Below are positions 1 to 8,054 of a stretch of DNA of 64,000 bases, piece by piece. The translations under genes were made by a program, and so were the position numbers. A model generated the notes under the pieces. It was given only the letters and a program-made list of their open reading frames with translations, had not been told where the DNA came from and ran no database searches. The DNA is from Bin55 sp965199895. Its GTDB lineage: Bacteria; Pseudomonadota; Gammaproteobacteria; Pseudomonadales; Azotimanducaceae. The DNA lies in contig CBDATJ010000010.1 in assembly GCA_965199895.1 (NCBI GenBank), forward strand, positions 248,001 to 312,000. Reading direction: 5' to 3'. The first letter of the stretch is position 1, and every line of letters begins with the position of its first letter.

Positions 1-961
1 TATTGATCTGAAAACGGATAAAGGACAAGAAATCTTCCTAATACTCACAGAAAACACGGACGCACTGATCGAGGGATTTCGACCTGGAGTGATGGAGCGA
101 TTGGGTATTGGACCGACTATCTGTTTGCAACACAATCCTAAATTGGTGTTTGGAAGAATCACTGGCTGGGGACAAGATGGACCTCTTGCTCAGGCTGCTG
201 GTCACGACATCAACTACATTGCACTAGCCGGTGTGTTGCACACAATCGGAGCACCCGACGGTAAACCGCTCCCCCCGCTCAATCTTATCGGTGACTACGG
301 GGGTGGAGGGATGTTGCTCGCGTTTGGGATCGTTTGTGGGGTACTGGAGGCGAGAGAATCTGGTGTCGGTCAAGTAATAGATGCCTCAATGGTAGATGGA
401 TCAGCTCTCCTCATGTCGCTCTTCTATGGCATGATTGGTCGGTATATGAGTGAAGAACGTGGCAAGAATCTACTTGATGGAGGTGCTCATTTCTATACAA
501 CCTACGAAACTAGCGACAGTAAATATATCTGTGTGGGAGCAATCGAACCGAAGTTCTACCAGCAATTACTCGAACTGATCGGTATCGAACCTTCTGCTCT
601 TGCAGAGCAAATGAACCGAGATCAATGGGTGTTCAACCAACAAGCACTCTCTGAAGTATTTCAAACTAAGACCAGAGACGAATGGTGTCAAATCTTGGAG
701 GGAACAGACGCGTGCTTTGCACCCGTTTTGTCACCGAGTGAAGCAGCCCAACATCCCCATAACCAAGCTCGGAGCACCTTTACTTCTATCGATGGGGTGA
801 TACAACCTGCTCCCGCACCACGGTTTAGCCGAACTTCAGCGAATATTCGACACCCGTCTCCCAAAACTGGCCAGGATTCGGTGCAAATTCTCAAAGAAGT
901 TGGTTTCGATGAATCAGAAATACAGGATCTGATTCAGAATCGAATTGTTCAACAGATGTAA
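1..961 (+). CDS. Alpha-methylacyl-CoA racemase-like CoA-transferase family III protein, 5'-truncated by the window edge
   Basis: The reading frame is open from base 2, so the gene starts upstream of the window; an ATG at 89 is internal. The visible part begins in the conserved stretch ending FRPGVMERLG of the CaiB/BaiF (family III) fold. It carries the racemase pattern GRITGWGQ.GP...GHDINY, then LIGDYGGGG and GAIEPKFY. These hold the His, Asp and Glu that act as catalytic bases in bacterial and animal alpha-methylacyl-CoA racemases, which favours AMACR over a true CoA-transferase. The expected role is epimerising 2-methyl-branched acyl-CoAs, for example in branched-chain or sterol side-chain breakdown. 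The family call is firm; the substrate is inferred. The next gene (fmdB) lies 221 bp downstream and looks unrelated. Confidence 0.85.
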   Translation, partial: IDLKTDKGQEIFLILTENTDALIEGFRPGVMERLGIGPTICLQHNPKLVFGRITGWGQDGPLAQAAGHDINYIALAGVLHTIGAPDGKPLPPLNLIGDYGGGGMLLAFGIVCGVLEARESGVGQVIDASMVDGSALLMSLFYGMIGRYMSEERGKNLLDGGAHFYTTYETSDSKYICVGAIEPKFYQQLLELIGIEPSALAEQMNRDQWVFNQQALSEVFQTKTRDEWCQILEGTDACFAPVLSPSEAAQHPHNQARSTFTSIDGVIQPAPAPRFSRTSANIRHPSPKTGQDSVQILKEVGFDESEIQDLIQNRIVQQM

Positions 962-988
962 ACATGCATCACCATAGGCCTATTCATT

Positions 989-1015
989 AGTTGACAGGGC
1001 AGATGCCTGTCAACT
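989..1015. repeat. Perfect 10-bp inverted repeat after the racemase gene (possible hairpin or terminator)
   Basis: Arms AGTTGACAGG (989-998) and CCTGTCAACT (1006-1015) are separated by 7 nt. The repeat starts 27 bp after the racemase stop. No T-run follows, so it is not a classical intrinsic terminator. It could be an mRNA 3' end stabiliser, a terminator that works without a U tract, or a protein-binding palindrome. Confidence 0.5.
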
Positions 1016-1182
1016 GACTCAATCATCCAAAGACCCAGTCTGCTTCACCAGAGTTTCAGGTTTGGGTAAATTTCAAATACAAAATGTTGAGACAAGGTTG
1101 TCTTACACTGTGATAGTGGGGGTTGAGGATACAAACATATAATTCTTAGCTGCCCATTTGCCCAACCACATGGAGTCTAGAC

Positions 1183-1542
1183 TTGCCGATTTACGAGTAT
1201 CAATGCCGTGAATGTGGTCATGATCTTGAGGTCATCCAAAAGATCAGTGAGCCTAATCTGACCGACTGTCCACTATGCGAAAAACCCGCTTTAAAGAAAC
1301 TCATTTCACGAGTTTCGTTTCGACTCAAAGGTACTGGTTGGTACGAGACTGACTTCAAGAATAAACCATCGTCACCAGATCAGAACGGTGAATCAAGTTC
1401 GAAAGAGACCCAAGAATCCAAAGATTCAGATCAATCGACTGAAACCAATCAATCATCAGACTCGTCTTCATCTGAAACTAAATCGACTACTGAATCCTCA
1501 AAGACAACTGAAACTCAATCCCAATCCGCTCAGACTGCTTAG
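1183..1542 (+). CDS. FmdB-family zinc-ribbon protein
   Basis: A 119-residue protein. Residues 1-60 form the FmdB/CxxC-CxxC putative regulatory domain: MPIYEYQCRECG, then CPLC, making a four-cysteine zinc ribbon. The rest is a low-complexity tail rich in Ser, Thr, Glu and Gln with no recognisable fold, which is common in proteobacterial members. The start is TTG at 1183: it gives the canonical MPIYEY opening and is preceded at 7 nt by GGAG (1172-1175), with no nearby ATG. It sits 42 bp before aspS, as in Pseudomonas, so co-expression with aspS-yebC-ruvCAB is likely. The family's molecular role is poorly defined; regulation or assembly functions are only suggested. Confidence 0.88.
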   Translation: MPIYEYQCRECGHDLEVIQKISEPNLTDCPLCEKPALKKLISRVSFRLKGTGWYETDFKNKPSSPDQNGESSSKETQESKDSDQSTETNQSSDSSSSETKSTTESSKTTETQSQSAQTA

Positions 1543-1584
1543 ACTTGCATCTGAGCACACAAACCGCAAATTAAATCTACATCT

Positions 1585-3348
1585 ATGCGCACGCACTACT
1601 GCGGAGATCTCCGAAGCAATCACGTTGAACAAACCATAACAGCCTGTGGCTGGGTGCACTCACGTCGTGATCACGGAGGGATCATTTTTGTTGATTTGAG
1701 AGACCACACCGGCTTGTTGCAGGTTGTGTTTGACCCTTCGACTCCGAATGTGTTTGAGATCGCAGAATCTCTCAGAAGTGAATATGTCATCAAAGTCACC
1801 GGAGCGGTTCGACCACGACAAGAAGGACAAGAAAACGAAAAGTTAGCAACCGGTGATGTTGAAGTTCTGATAAACGAACTCACTTTGTTGAACAAGTCCA
1901 ATGTGCCCCCGTTCACCCTCGATGAATACTCACAAGTGGGTGAAGGAATGAGACTGCGGTATCGATATATGGACTTGCGACGGACTGAAATGCAGAACCG
2001 TTTGCGTATGCGGGCTAGTGTCGTCAGTGATATTCGCAGATTCATGGAAGACCATGGGTTTTTAGATGTTGAAACCCCAACTTTAACCCGTTCAACCCCT
2101 GAAGGTGCACGAGACTACTTGGTACCCAGTCGGATTCATCCGGGAACGTTTTTTGCTCTACCTCAATCTCCACAATTGTTCAAGCAATTACTCATGGTGT
2201 CCGGAGTAGACCGCTACTATCAAATGGCCCGGTGCTATAGAGACGAAGATTTACGCCATGATCGGCAACCCGAATTTACACAGTTGGATGTTGAGGCATC
2301 TTTTGTAGAAATGAGTGACATTCTGAACCTCATCGAAACCATGTTTCAACAACTTTTTATGAAACACCTGAATGTTGACTTGGGTGAGTTTCCGGTTTTG
2401 ACCTACGATGAAGTCATGAATCGATACGGATCAGACAAACCCGATCTCAGAAACCCACTTGAACTCGTGGATATAGATGAGATCGTCGCCCCGTCTGAGT
2501 TCAAAGTATTTTCGAATGCAGCTCATGATTCAGCTAGCCGAGTCGCTGCGTTGACAGTTCCAAACTGTGTCGACAAGTTCTCCCGAAAACAACTGGATGA
2601 CACGGTTGAATTAGCACACACCCACGGTGCTAAAGGTTTGGCCTACATCCGAATCAAAGATATCAATCAAGGGAAAGACGGACTCCAATCACCGATTCTG
2701 AAATTTTTGTCTGAACAACTGCTGTCTGAAGTTTTCGAGAAGTGCGGAGCGACTACTGGAGACATCGTCTTCTTCGGTGCTGATAATGCAGAAACTGTCA
2801 GCAAATTCATGGGAATCATTCGCAACCAAATAGCAACTGACCTTGATTTGGTTGAAGACGGTTACCGCGCGTGTTGGGTGATTGACTGGCCGATGTTTGA
2901 AAAACAAGATGATGGAGCTTTCAGCCCCGCACACCATCCGTTTACTCGTCCTGTTGGTTCGGTAGAAGAATTTCGAGCCAACCCATTGATTTCAAAAGCA
3001 CAAGCATACGATGTCGTTATCAATGGATATGAGATTGGTGGCGGTTCGTTGCGTATTCATGAAGCAGAAATGCAAGAAGCTGTGTTCCATGCACTGGGAG
3101 TCGGTCAAGAGGCAAAAATTAAATTTGGCTTCCTACTGGATGCCCTGAAGTTCGGTTGTCCACCCCATGGCGGTATTGCGTTGGGCCTAGATCGTTTAGC
3201 CATGTTGATGACTCAAGCTGAGTCGATTCGAGATGTGATCGCGTTTCCGAAAACTCAATCTTCGATCTGTCCCCTCACATCTGCACCAACCGAAGTCGAT
3301 ATTGCACAATTAAGTGAGCTGAAACTGAAAATTCGAGGGACCAGCTAA
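1585..3348 (+). CDS. aspS: Aspartate--tRNA ligase
   Basis: Charges tRNA-Asp with aspartate in the cytoplasm. The 587-residue length fits bacterial AspRS. In order: an N-terminal OB anticodon-binding domain (GWVHSRRDHGG, about residues 20-100), the class II catalytic core with motif 2 CYRDEDLRHDRQPEFTQLD, the bacterial-specific GAD insertion (about 290-400), and motif 3 GGIALGLDRLAML near the C terminus. Its stop codon shares one base with the yebC start at 3348 (TAATG), so the two are probably translationally coupled. I cannot tell from motifs alone whether the enzyme is discriminating (tRNA-Asp only) or also charges tRNA-Asn. Confidence 0.97.
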   Translation: MRTHYCGDLRSNHVEQTITACGWVHSRRDHGGIIFVDLRDHTGLLQVVFDPSTPNVFEIAESLRSEYVIKVTGAVRPRQEGQENEKLATGDVEVLINELTLLNKSNVPPFTLDEYSQVGEGMRLRYRYMDLRRTEMQNRLRMRASVVSDIRRFMEDHGFLDVETPTLTRSTPEGARDYLVPSRIHPGTFFALPQSPQLFKQLLMVSGVDRYYQMARCYRDEDLRHDRQPEFTQLDVEASFVEMSDILNLIETMFQQLFMKHLNVDLGEFPVLTYDEVMNRYGSDKPDLRNPLELVDIDEIVAPSEFKVFSNAAHDSASRVAALTVPNCVDKFSRKQLDDTVELAHTHGAKGLAYIRIKDINQGKDGLQSPILKFLSEQLLSEVFEKCGATTGDIVFFGADNAETVSKFMGIIRNQIATDLDLVEDGYRACWVIDWPMFEKQDDGAFSPAHHPFTRPVGSVEEFRANPLISKAQAYDVVINGYEIGGGSLRIHEAEMQEAVFHALGVGQEAKIKFGFLLDALKFGCPPHGGIALGLDRLAMLMTQAESIRDVIAFPKTQSSICPLTSAPTEVDIAQLSELKLKIRGTS

Positions 3349-4091
3349 TGGCAGGCCACTCTAAGTGGGCGAATATCAAGCATCGAAAAGCCAGGCAAGA
3401 TGCTAAACGTGTGAAGATCTGGACGAAAGTGATTCGCGAGCTCACAGTAGCAGCTCGATTAGGTGGACGTAACCTCGAGGACAACCCACGACTCAGAGCA
3501 GCAGTGGATAAGGCACTTTCCGTGAACATGCCAAAGGACACCATGGATCGAGCGATAGCGAGGGGAGCGGGTAGTGGAGAAGAAGGTTCCCTGGATGAAG
3601 TAGTCTACGAAGGCTACGGTCCTGGAGGAGTTGCCATCCTGGTAGAAACCATGACCGATAATCGAAATCGCACCGTAGCAGAAGTTCGACACGCGTTTTC
3701 CAAATGTGGTGGCTCACTGGGAACTACTGGTTCCGTTTTGTATCAGTTCCAACGTCTCGGAGTACTTCACTTCGGACCAGAAACCAATGAAGAAGAAATC
3801 CTGGAGCTTGCACTAGAAGCTGGAGCTGAAGACGTTGAAACCGATAACGAAGGCAGTTCAGTAGTGTTCACGACATTCGAGTCCTATGGAAAAGTGATTG
3901 ACGAATTTCGTCGCCAGAATTTACCTCCAGCTATGTCTGAAATGACCATGTTGCCATCGACAACGACCGATTGCGACGAAGAACTCACTGAGAAAACCAT
4001 CAAACTCCTTGAGTTATTGGAAGATCTAGACGATGTGCAAAACGTGCACTCGAATGCAAACTTTGTGGATAGCTCAGAACTCGAAAAATGA
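3348..4091 (+). CDS. yebC: YebC/PmpR-family protein (TACO1 fold)
   Basis: A 247-residue protein opening with the family signature MAGHSKWANIKHRK and containing NMPKDTMDRAIARGAG and YEGYGPGG. Members have been described as DNA-binding transcriptional regulators and, more recently, as factors that relieve ribosome stalling on difficult peptide motifs. Which applies here cannot be read from sequence. The start overlaps the aspS stop by one base, and its own stop overlaps the ruvC start by 4 bp (ATGA). The conserved placement before ruvC supports orthology with the E. coli gene. Confidence 0.95.
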   Translation: MAGHSKWANIKHRKARQDAKRVKIWTKVIRELTVAARLGGRNLEDNPRLRAAVDKALSVNMPKDTMDRAIARGAGSGEEGSLDEVVYEGYGPGGVAILVETMTDNRNRTVAEVRHAFSKCGGSLGTTGSVLYQFQRLGVLHFGPETNEEEILELALEAGAEDVETDNEGSSVVFTTFESYGKVIDEFRRQNLPPAMSEMTMLPSTTTDCDEELTEKTIKLLELLEDLDDVQNVHSNANFVDSSELEK

Positions 4092-4600
4092 ACGTTATCG
4101 GTATCGATCCAGGCTCACGTTCAACAGGATTTGGATTGATTCGATGTGAAGCAAAACGTATTCACTATCTCTCCTCCGGTTGTATCAAAACTCCAGAGCA
4201 AAACTGCTTCGTGCGACTCAAAGGGATTTATGAAGGAATCGAAACCGTTTGTAACGAATACCCAGTGGACTCATGCGCGGTTGAAGGAGTATTCGTTGCG
4301 GAAAATCCAAACTCTGCTATCATGCTCGGTCAAGCGCGAGGAGCCGCACTTGCTGCCGTATTGGCTCATGATGTACCCGTCCAAGAACATTCACCCAGGC
4401 AAGTCAAGAAAGTTGTGGTTGGAACCGGATCCGCCACCAAGGAACAAGTTCAGTACATGGTCAAGAGACTCTTGAACTTGGACGGTGAAATGAGTTATGA
4501 TGCTTCCGATGCACTTGCAGTCGCCATTTGTCACTCATTCAATCGTGAACTCGCAGATCATTCTGAAGCATTTCAACGTTCAGTGAATTTCTTTAAGTAG
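4088..4600 (+). CDS. ruvC: Holliday junction resolvase RuvC
   Basis: Structure-specific endonuclease that cuts Holliday junctions symmetrically during recombinational repair. The 170-residue RNase H-like fold keeps all four metal-binding acidic residues at the standard positions: D7 (IDPG), E66 (AVEGVF), D138 and D141 (YDASDALA). It overlaps yebC by 4 bp and lies 29 bp before ruvA, forming the complete ruvC-ruvA-ruvB set. Nothing unusual was seen. Confidence 0.97.
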   Translation: MNVIGIDPGSRSTGFGLIRCEAKRIHYLSSGCIKTPEQNCFVRLKGIYEGIETVCNEYPVDSCAVEGVFVAENPNSAIMLGQARGAALAAVLAHDVPVQEHSPRQVKKVVVGTGSATKEQVQYMVKRLLNLDGEMSYDASDALAVAICHSFNRELADHSEAFQRSVNFFK

Positions 4601-4629
4601 TAAACGTGAATCGTTAATATCCTAGTTTC

Positions 4630-5214
4630 ATGATCGGTCGAATTACAGGGAAGTATGTCGAGCAGAACGAGGGTGCTGCACTGGTCGATGTCGGTGGAGT
4701 GGCTTACGAAGTCGAGGTTCCCATCTCTACGTTGGAAACACTACAGCCAGATACCGAGTGTGTCCTATACACTCACCAGGTGTTTCAACAGGATGCCCAG
4801 TTGTTGTTTGGGTTCCCAAATCAACCCATGCGAGAGTTCTTCCGCATCTTGATCAAGATACCGAGTGTTGGTCCCAAAAGCGCCCTTGCCATTTTGTCTA
4901 CCTACTCCTTGAGTGAACTCAACAAAATTGCTCATGAAAGAGACGTTGCGTTTCTCACACGAGTCAAAGGTATCGGTAAAAGAGGTGCAGAACGTATCGT
5001 TGTCGATTTAGCCAATCGACTTGATGAGATTCCTTTAGCTGTAGAAGATGCAATTGACCGAACTTCGACTATAGACGAAGCCATCGTTGCTCTCGTGAAC
5101 CTGGGTTATCGAAATGCCGACGCTCGTCGCGCTGTCGATGCGAGCTGGCATGAAGGTATCCCCATAGAAGATCTAGTCAAATCTTCACTACATCGGTTGT
5201 CCCCATCTGCATGA
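4630..5214 (+). CDS. ruvA: Holliday junction branch migration protein RuvA
   Basis: Tetrameric protein that binds four-way junctions and loads the RuvB motor. Residues 1-65 are the OB-like domain (MIGRITG...DVGGVAYEVEVP). Two helix-hairpin-helix motifs follow (IPSVGPKSALAILS and VKGIGKRGAERIVVDL), and the C-terminal RuvB-contacting domain contains ALVNLGYRNADARRAV. The length of 194 residues is typical. Its stop overlaps the ruvB start by 4 bp (ATGA), so the two partners are translationally coupled. Confidence 0.96.
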   Translation: MIGRITGKYVEQNEGAALVDVGGVAYEVEVPISTLETLQPDTECVLYTHQVFQQDAQLLFGFPNQPMREFFRILIKIPSVGPKSALAILSTYSLSELNKIAHERDVAFLTRVKGIGKRGAERIVVDLANRLDEIPLAVEDAIDRTSTIDEAIVALVNLGYRNADARRAVDASWHEGIPIEDLVKSSLHRLSPSA

Positions 5215-6254
5215 CTCTAAAGACGGACAAAGTAAGAGTGCTTGATGCCTCTCCCCAACAAGATGATTTCCGTTTTGATCGGCAGTTACGCCCAACCAGG
5301 CTAGATGAGTTCATTGGTCAAGCATTAATGAAAGAACGGCTCAGGATCTTTCTTGAAGCGAGCAAAATACGGTCAGAAGCTCTATCACATGTGTTGTTTC
5401 ACGGACCACCGGGTTTAGGGAAAACCACCTTAGCTCACATCATTGCAAACGAAATGGATGCTTCGATTCGGATTACTTCTGGTCCGGTTTTGGATAAACC
5501 CGGGGATATGGCTTCGATCTTGACTAATTTAGAGCCCAAAGGAGCACTGTTTGTCGATGAGTGTCACCGGTTACCCGTAGCCGTAGAAGAATTACTTTAT
5601 CCAGCAATGGAAGATTTCAAATTCGACATCATGTTGGGTGAAGGTCCGAGAGCACGCTCCATGCGTATGGACTTGCCACCCTTCACGATCATCGGTGCAA
5701 CTACTCGTGTTGGTCTACTGACCAACCCATTTCTTGATCGATTCGACATCGTCCTAAGATTAGACTATTACCAGACCGAAGACCTCGCACAAATCGTCCA
5801 ACGATCAGCCTTCCAACTCAAACTGGACGTGAACGAAGAAGGCGCGTATGAGATTGCGAGACGTTCCCGTGCTACCCCAAGAGTTGCTAACCGTTTATTG
5901 CGGTTGGTCCGAGACTACTCTCTGGTTCGATCCGATGGAACGATCACTGCACAAATTGCAGATGATGCTTTGGGTCTGTTTGATGTGGACAAATCCGGAC
6001 TAGACTCATTGGACATTATGTTTTTAACTACCATAATTGAAAAGTTCTCCGGAGGGCCTGTAGGCATTGAAACTCTCTCAGCATCCCTAGGCGAAGAACG
6101 CGACACACTGGAAGAAGTGGTCGAACCCTTTTTGATTCAACAAGGATTTTTGATGAGAACAAGACAAGGAAGAGTCGCAACCACCCTAGCGTGGGCGCAC
6201 TTGGGGCATCAACGCGATGTGATAGCACCACAAGCAAACGAGCTGGACTTATAG
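5211..6254 (+). CDS. ruvB: Holliday junction branch migration ATPase RuvB
   Basis: AAA+ hexameric motor that drives branch migration with RuvA. The 347-residue protein has Walker A GPPGLGKTT (K71), a Walker B box reading DECH (D116-H119) where most RuvB proteins have DEIH, sensor 1 GATTR and the C-terminal winged helix (RQGRVATTLAWAHLG). The sequence after GATTR also departs slightly from the usual text (RFDIVLRLDYY), but all catalytic residues are present. tolQ begins 14 bp downstream; the ybgC thioesterase gene that usually lies between them is absent. Confidence 0.97.
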   Translation: MTLKTDKVRVLDASPQQDDFRFDRQLRPTRLDEFIGQALMKERLRIFLEASKIRSEALSHVLFHGPPGLGKTTLAHIIANEMDASIRITSGPVLDKPGDMASILTNLEPKGALFVDECHRLPVAVEELLYPAMEDFKFDIMLGEGPRARSMRMDLPPFTIIGATTRVGLLTNPFLDRFDIVLRLDYYQTEDLAQIVQRSAFQLKLDVNEEGAYEIARRSRATPRVANRLLRLVRDYSLVRSDGTITAQIADDALGLFDVDKSGLDSLDIMFLTTIIEKFSGGPVGIETLSASLGEERDTLEEVVEPFLIQQGFLMRTRQGRVATTLAWAHLGHQRDVIAPQANELDL

Positions 6255-6268
6255 GGTGGACTAAGGAA

Positions 6269-6952
6269 ATGAATGAACCTGTAAATTTCTTTACATTACT
6301 CACCGAATTGACGTGGCCGGTACTCATTATCGTAGTACTACTGATTATGGCCTCTATCGCTTCGTGGACCATGATCTTTCAGCGCTATGTTGCGTTGTCT
6401 CAAGCGAAGCGTGAACTATCAGATTTTGAAGACCAGTTTTGGGGCGGTACCGATCTAAGAGAACTGTACACAGAATTGTCAGTTTCAGAAGAACCGATTT
6501 CTGGAATAGAAAGAATCTTTGTCGCTGGGTTCCATGAATTTGAACGCATGAGTCAAGAAGGTAATGTCGACGCTGAAGCCGTTCAAACTTCGGTGACAAG
6601 AGCAACCCGAGTTGCAGCAACCCGTGAAGAAGAAATCCTAGAAACGCACTTAGGTTTCCTCGCATCAGTCGGCTCGGTGAGTCCCTATGTTGGTCTACTA
6701 GGAACGGTTGTAGGACTGATTTATGTGTTTCGAGATCTAGCGAATACCAGTCAAGCAACCACTGCCTCCCTAGCACCTGGAATTTCAGAGGTACTCATCG
6801 TTACTGCGATGGGACTCTTTGCTGCAATCCCAGCTGTAGTTGCATTCAACCGATACTCAGCACGAGTCGAATTACTGATGAAAAGGTATGAAGGATTGAT
6901 CGACGAACTGGTCTCAATTCTCTACCGTGCGGCGAGAGCTAGTCAGAAATAA
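6269..6952 (+). CDS. tolQ: Tol-Pal system inner-membrane protein TolQ
   Basis: Proton-channel subunit of the Tol-Pal machine that uses the proton motive force to constrict the outer membrane at division. The protein is 227 residues from ATG 6269 and has three hydrophobic segments: about residues 14-36 (LLTELTWPVLIIVVLL), about 130-155 (LGFLASVGSVSPYVGLLGTV) and about 170-195. The MotA/TolQ/ExbB signature lies around GLLGTVVGLI. An ATG-equivalent at 6191 would add 26 residues inside the ruvB gene and was rejected; GGGTGGACTAAGG upstream of 6269 supplies the ribosome binding site. The tolR start overlaps its last base. Confidence 0.94.
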   Translation: MNEPVNFFTLLTELTWPVLIIVVLLIMASIASWTMIFQRYVALSQAKRELSDFEDQFWGGTDLRELYTELSVSEEPISGIERIFVAGFHEFERMSQEGNVDAEAVQTSVTRATRVAATREEEILETHLGFLASVGSVSPYVGLLGTVVGLIYVFRDLANTSQATTASLAPGISEVLIVTAMGLFAAIPAVVAFNRYSARVELLMKRYEGLIDELVSILYRAARASQK

Positions 6953-7386
6953 TGGCTACACGTCGTAAACCTATGTCCGAAATCAACGTAGTACCGTTGA
7001 TTGATGTGATGCTGGTACTCTTAGTGGTCTCCATGGTTACGGTACCCTTGCTGACACAAGGCATACCCGTCAACTTACCACAAGACTCCTCTGACCCGCT
7101 CGAAGAGGCAGAAGACGACCCACTGGTAGTGACCATACGCGAGGACGGAAGAATGTACCTCAACGTAGGAACTTCTAACCAGTTTGACGAAAATTCCAAT
7201 ATCTCCGAAGAAGTCCTACGAGATCGGGCTTCAAAAGTCCTGGACGCTAGACCCCGTGTCCCCGTGTTTGTTCGTGCTGATGCAGTGCTGCAATATGGGG
7301 AAGTGATCGACGTGATTTCGATGTTGCAAGAGATTGGGGCTACCAACGTTGGTTTGATTACTGAACCTGTCGAGATGAATCAATGA
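6952..7386 (+). CDS. tolR: Tol-Pal system protein TolR
   Basis: Partner of TolQ in the proton channel: one membrane helix plus a periplasmic domain. Of 144 residues, 1-12 are cytoplasmic (MATRRKPMSEIN), and about 13-33 form the transmembrane helix VVPLIDVMLVLLVVSMVTVP, including the functionally essential Asp of the ExbD/TolR family (LID). The remainder is the periplasmic peptidoglycan-contacting domain. Start and stop codons overlap tolQ (1 bp) and tolA (4 bp, ATGA), so stoichiometric coupled translation is expected. Confidence 0.94.
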   Translation: MATRRKPMSEINVVPLIDVMLVLLVVSMVTVPLLTQGIPVNLPQDSSDPLEEAEDDPLVVTIREDGRMYLNVGTSNQFDENSNISEEVLRDRASKVLDARPRVPVFVRADAVLQYGEVIDVISMLQEIGATNVGLITEPVEMNQ

Positions 7387-8054
7387 TGAGCTGGTTTAAA
7401 AACTACTCGATACCCATCCTACTGGCTGTCTTGCTTCATGGTTTGTTTTTTGGTTTTCAATTATTGGCCGATTTCAACGCCAAAGAGCCTCCTAGCCTCT
7501 TTGAACCAACGATCTATGTGGGTCTCATCCAACTAGAACCTGAAATCACTCCTACTTCGGTGATCGCACCCTCACCCTCACCCGCTGAACCCGTGTTAGA
7601 TACCATGGATGACTTGATCGATAGTGATTCAGACGATCCTCCTGAACCTGAAATTTCGCAAGAAGAAGAGACTCGAAAAAGACTGCAAACACTCGAACAA
7701 TTAAGACTCGAAGATGCGGTTTCGGAAGAACTCAATTCACTGAACGCGGGTGTCCTTGATGCAGAAAGTGAAAAACATGTTCAAGCCATTTACACAGCGT
7801 TAGTACGGAATTGGTCTCGTCCTCCGAGTGCACGAAATCACATGGAAGTCAAAATTCAAGTAGAATTGTTCCCAGACGGTACACTTAACACAGCGAGTGT
7901 GCTGAAATCCAGCGGTCATGCACCTTTTGATCGGTCGGCTATGGATGCCGTAGATTCGGTGAAAACATACGACGTACCGAAGAACACGGAATTGTTCGAA
8001 AAAAGATTTAGGAAATTTACTATTCGGTTTAAAGGAGAAGATCTTCTGCGATGA
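7383..8054 (+). CDS. tolA: TolA, short form (energy-transducing envelope protein with TonB-like C terminus)
   Basis: Spans the periplasm to couple TolQR motion to TolB-Pal. It has an N-terminal anchor helix (residues 10-30, IPILLAVLLHGLFFGFQLLA, with the conserved SxxxH-like LLHG). The middle is short, acidic, proline-rich and partly coiled-coil, about 40-120, with EEETRKRLQTLEQLRLEDAV. The C-terminal TolA/TonB domain includes YTALVRNWSRPPSA and AMDAV. At 223 residues it is about half the length of the E. coli protein because the long helical domain II is much reduced. Operon position makes the call secure. It overlaps tolR and tolB by 4 bp each. Confidence 0.88.
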   Translation: MMSWFKNYSIPILLAVLLHGLFFGFQLLADFNAKEPPSLFEPTIYVGLIQLEPEITPTSVIAPSPSPAEPVLDTMDDLIDSDSDDPPEPEISQEEETRKRLQTLEQLRLEDAVSEELNSLNAGVLDAESEKHVQAIYTALVRNWSRPPSARNHMEVKIQVELFPDGTLNTASVLKSSGHAPFDRSAMDAVDSVKTYDVPKNTELFEKRFRKFTIRFKGEDLLR

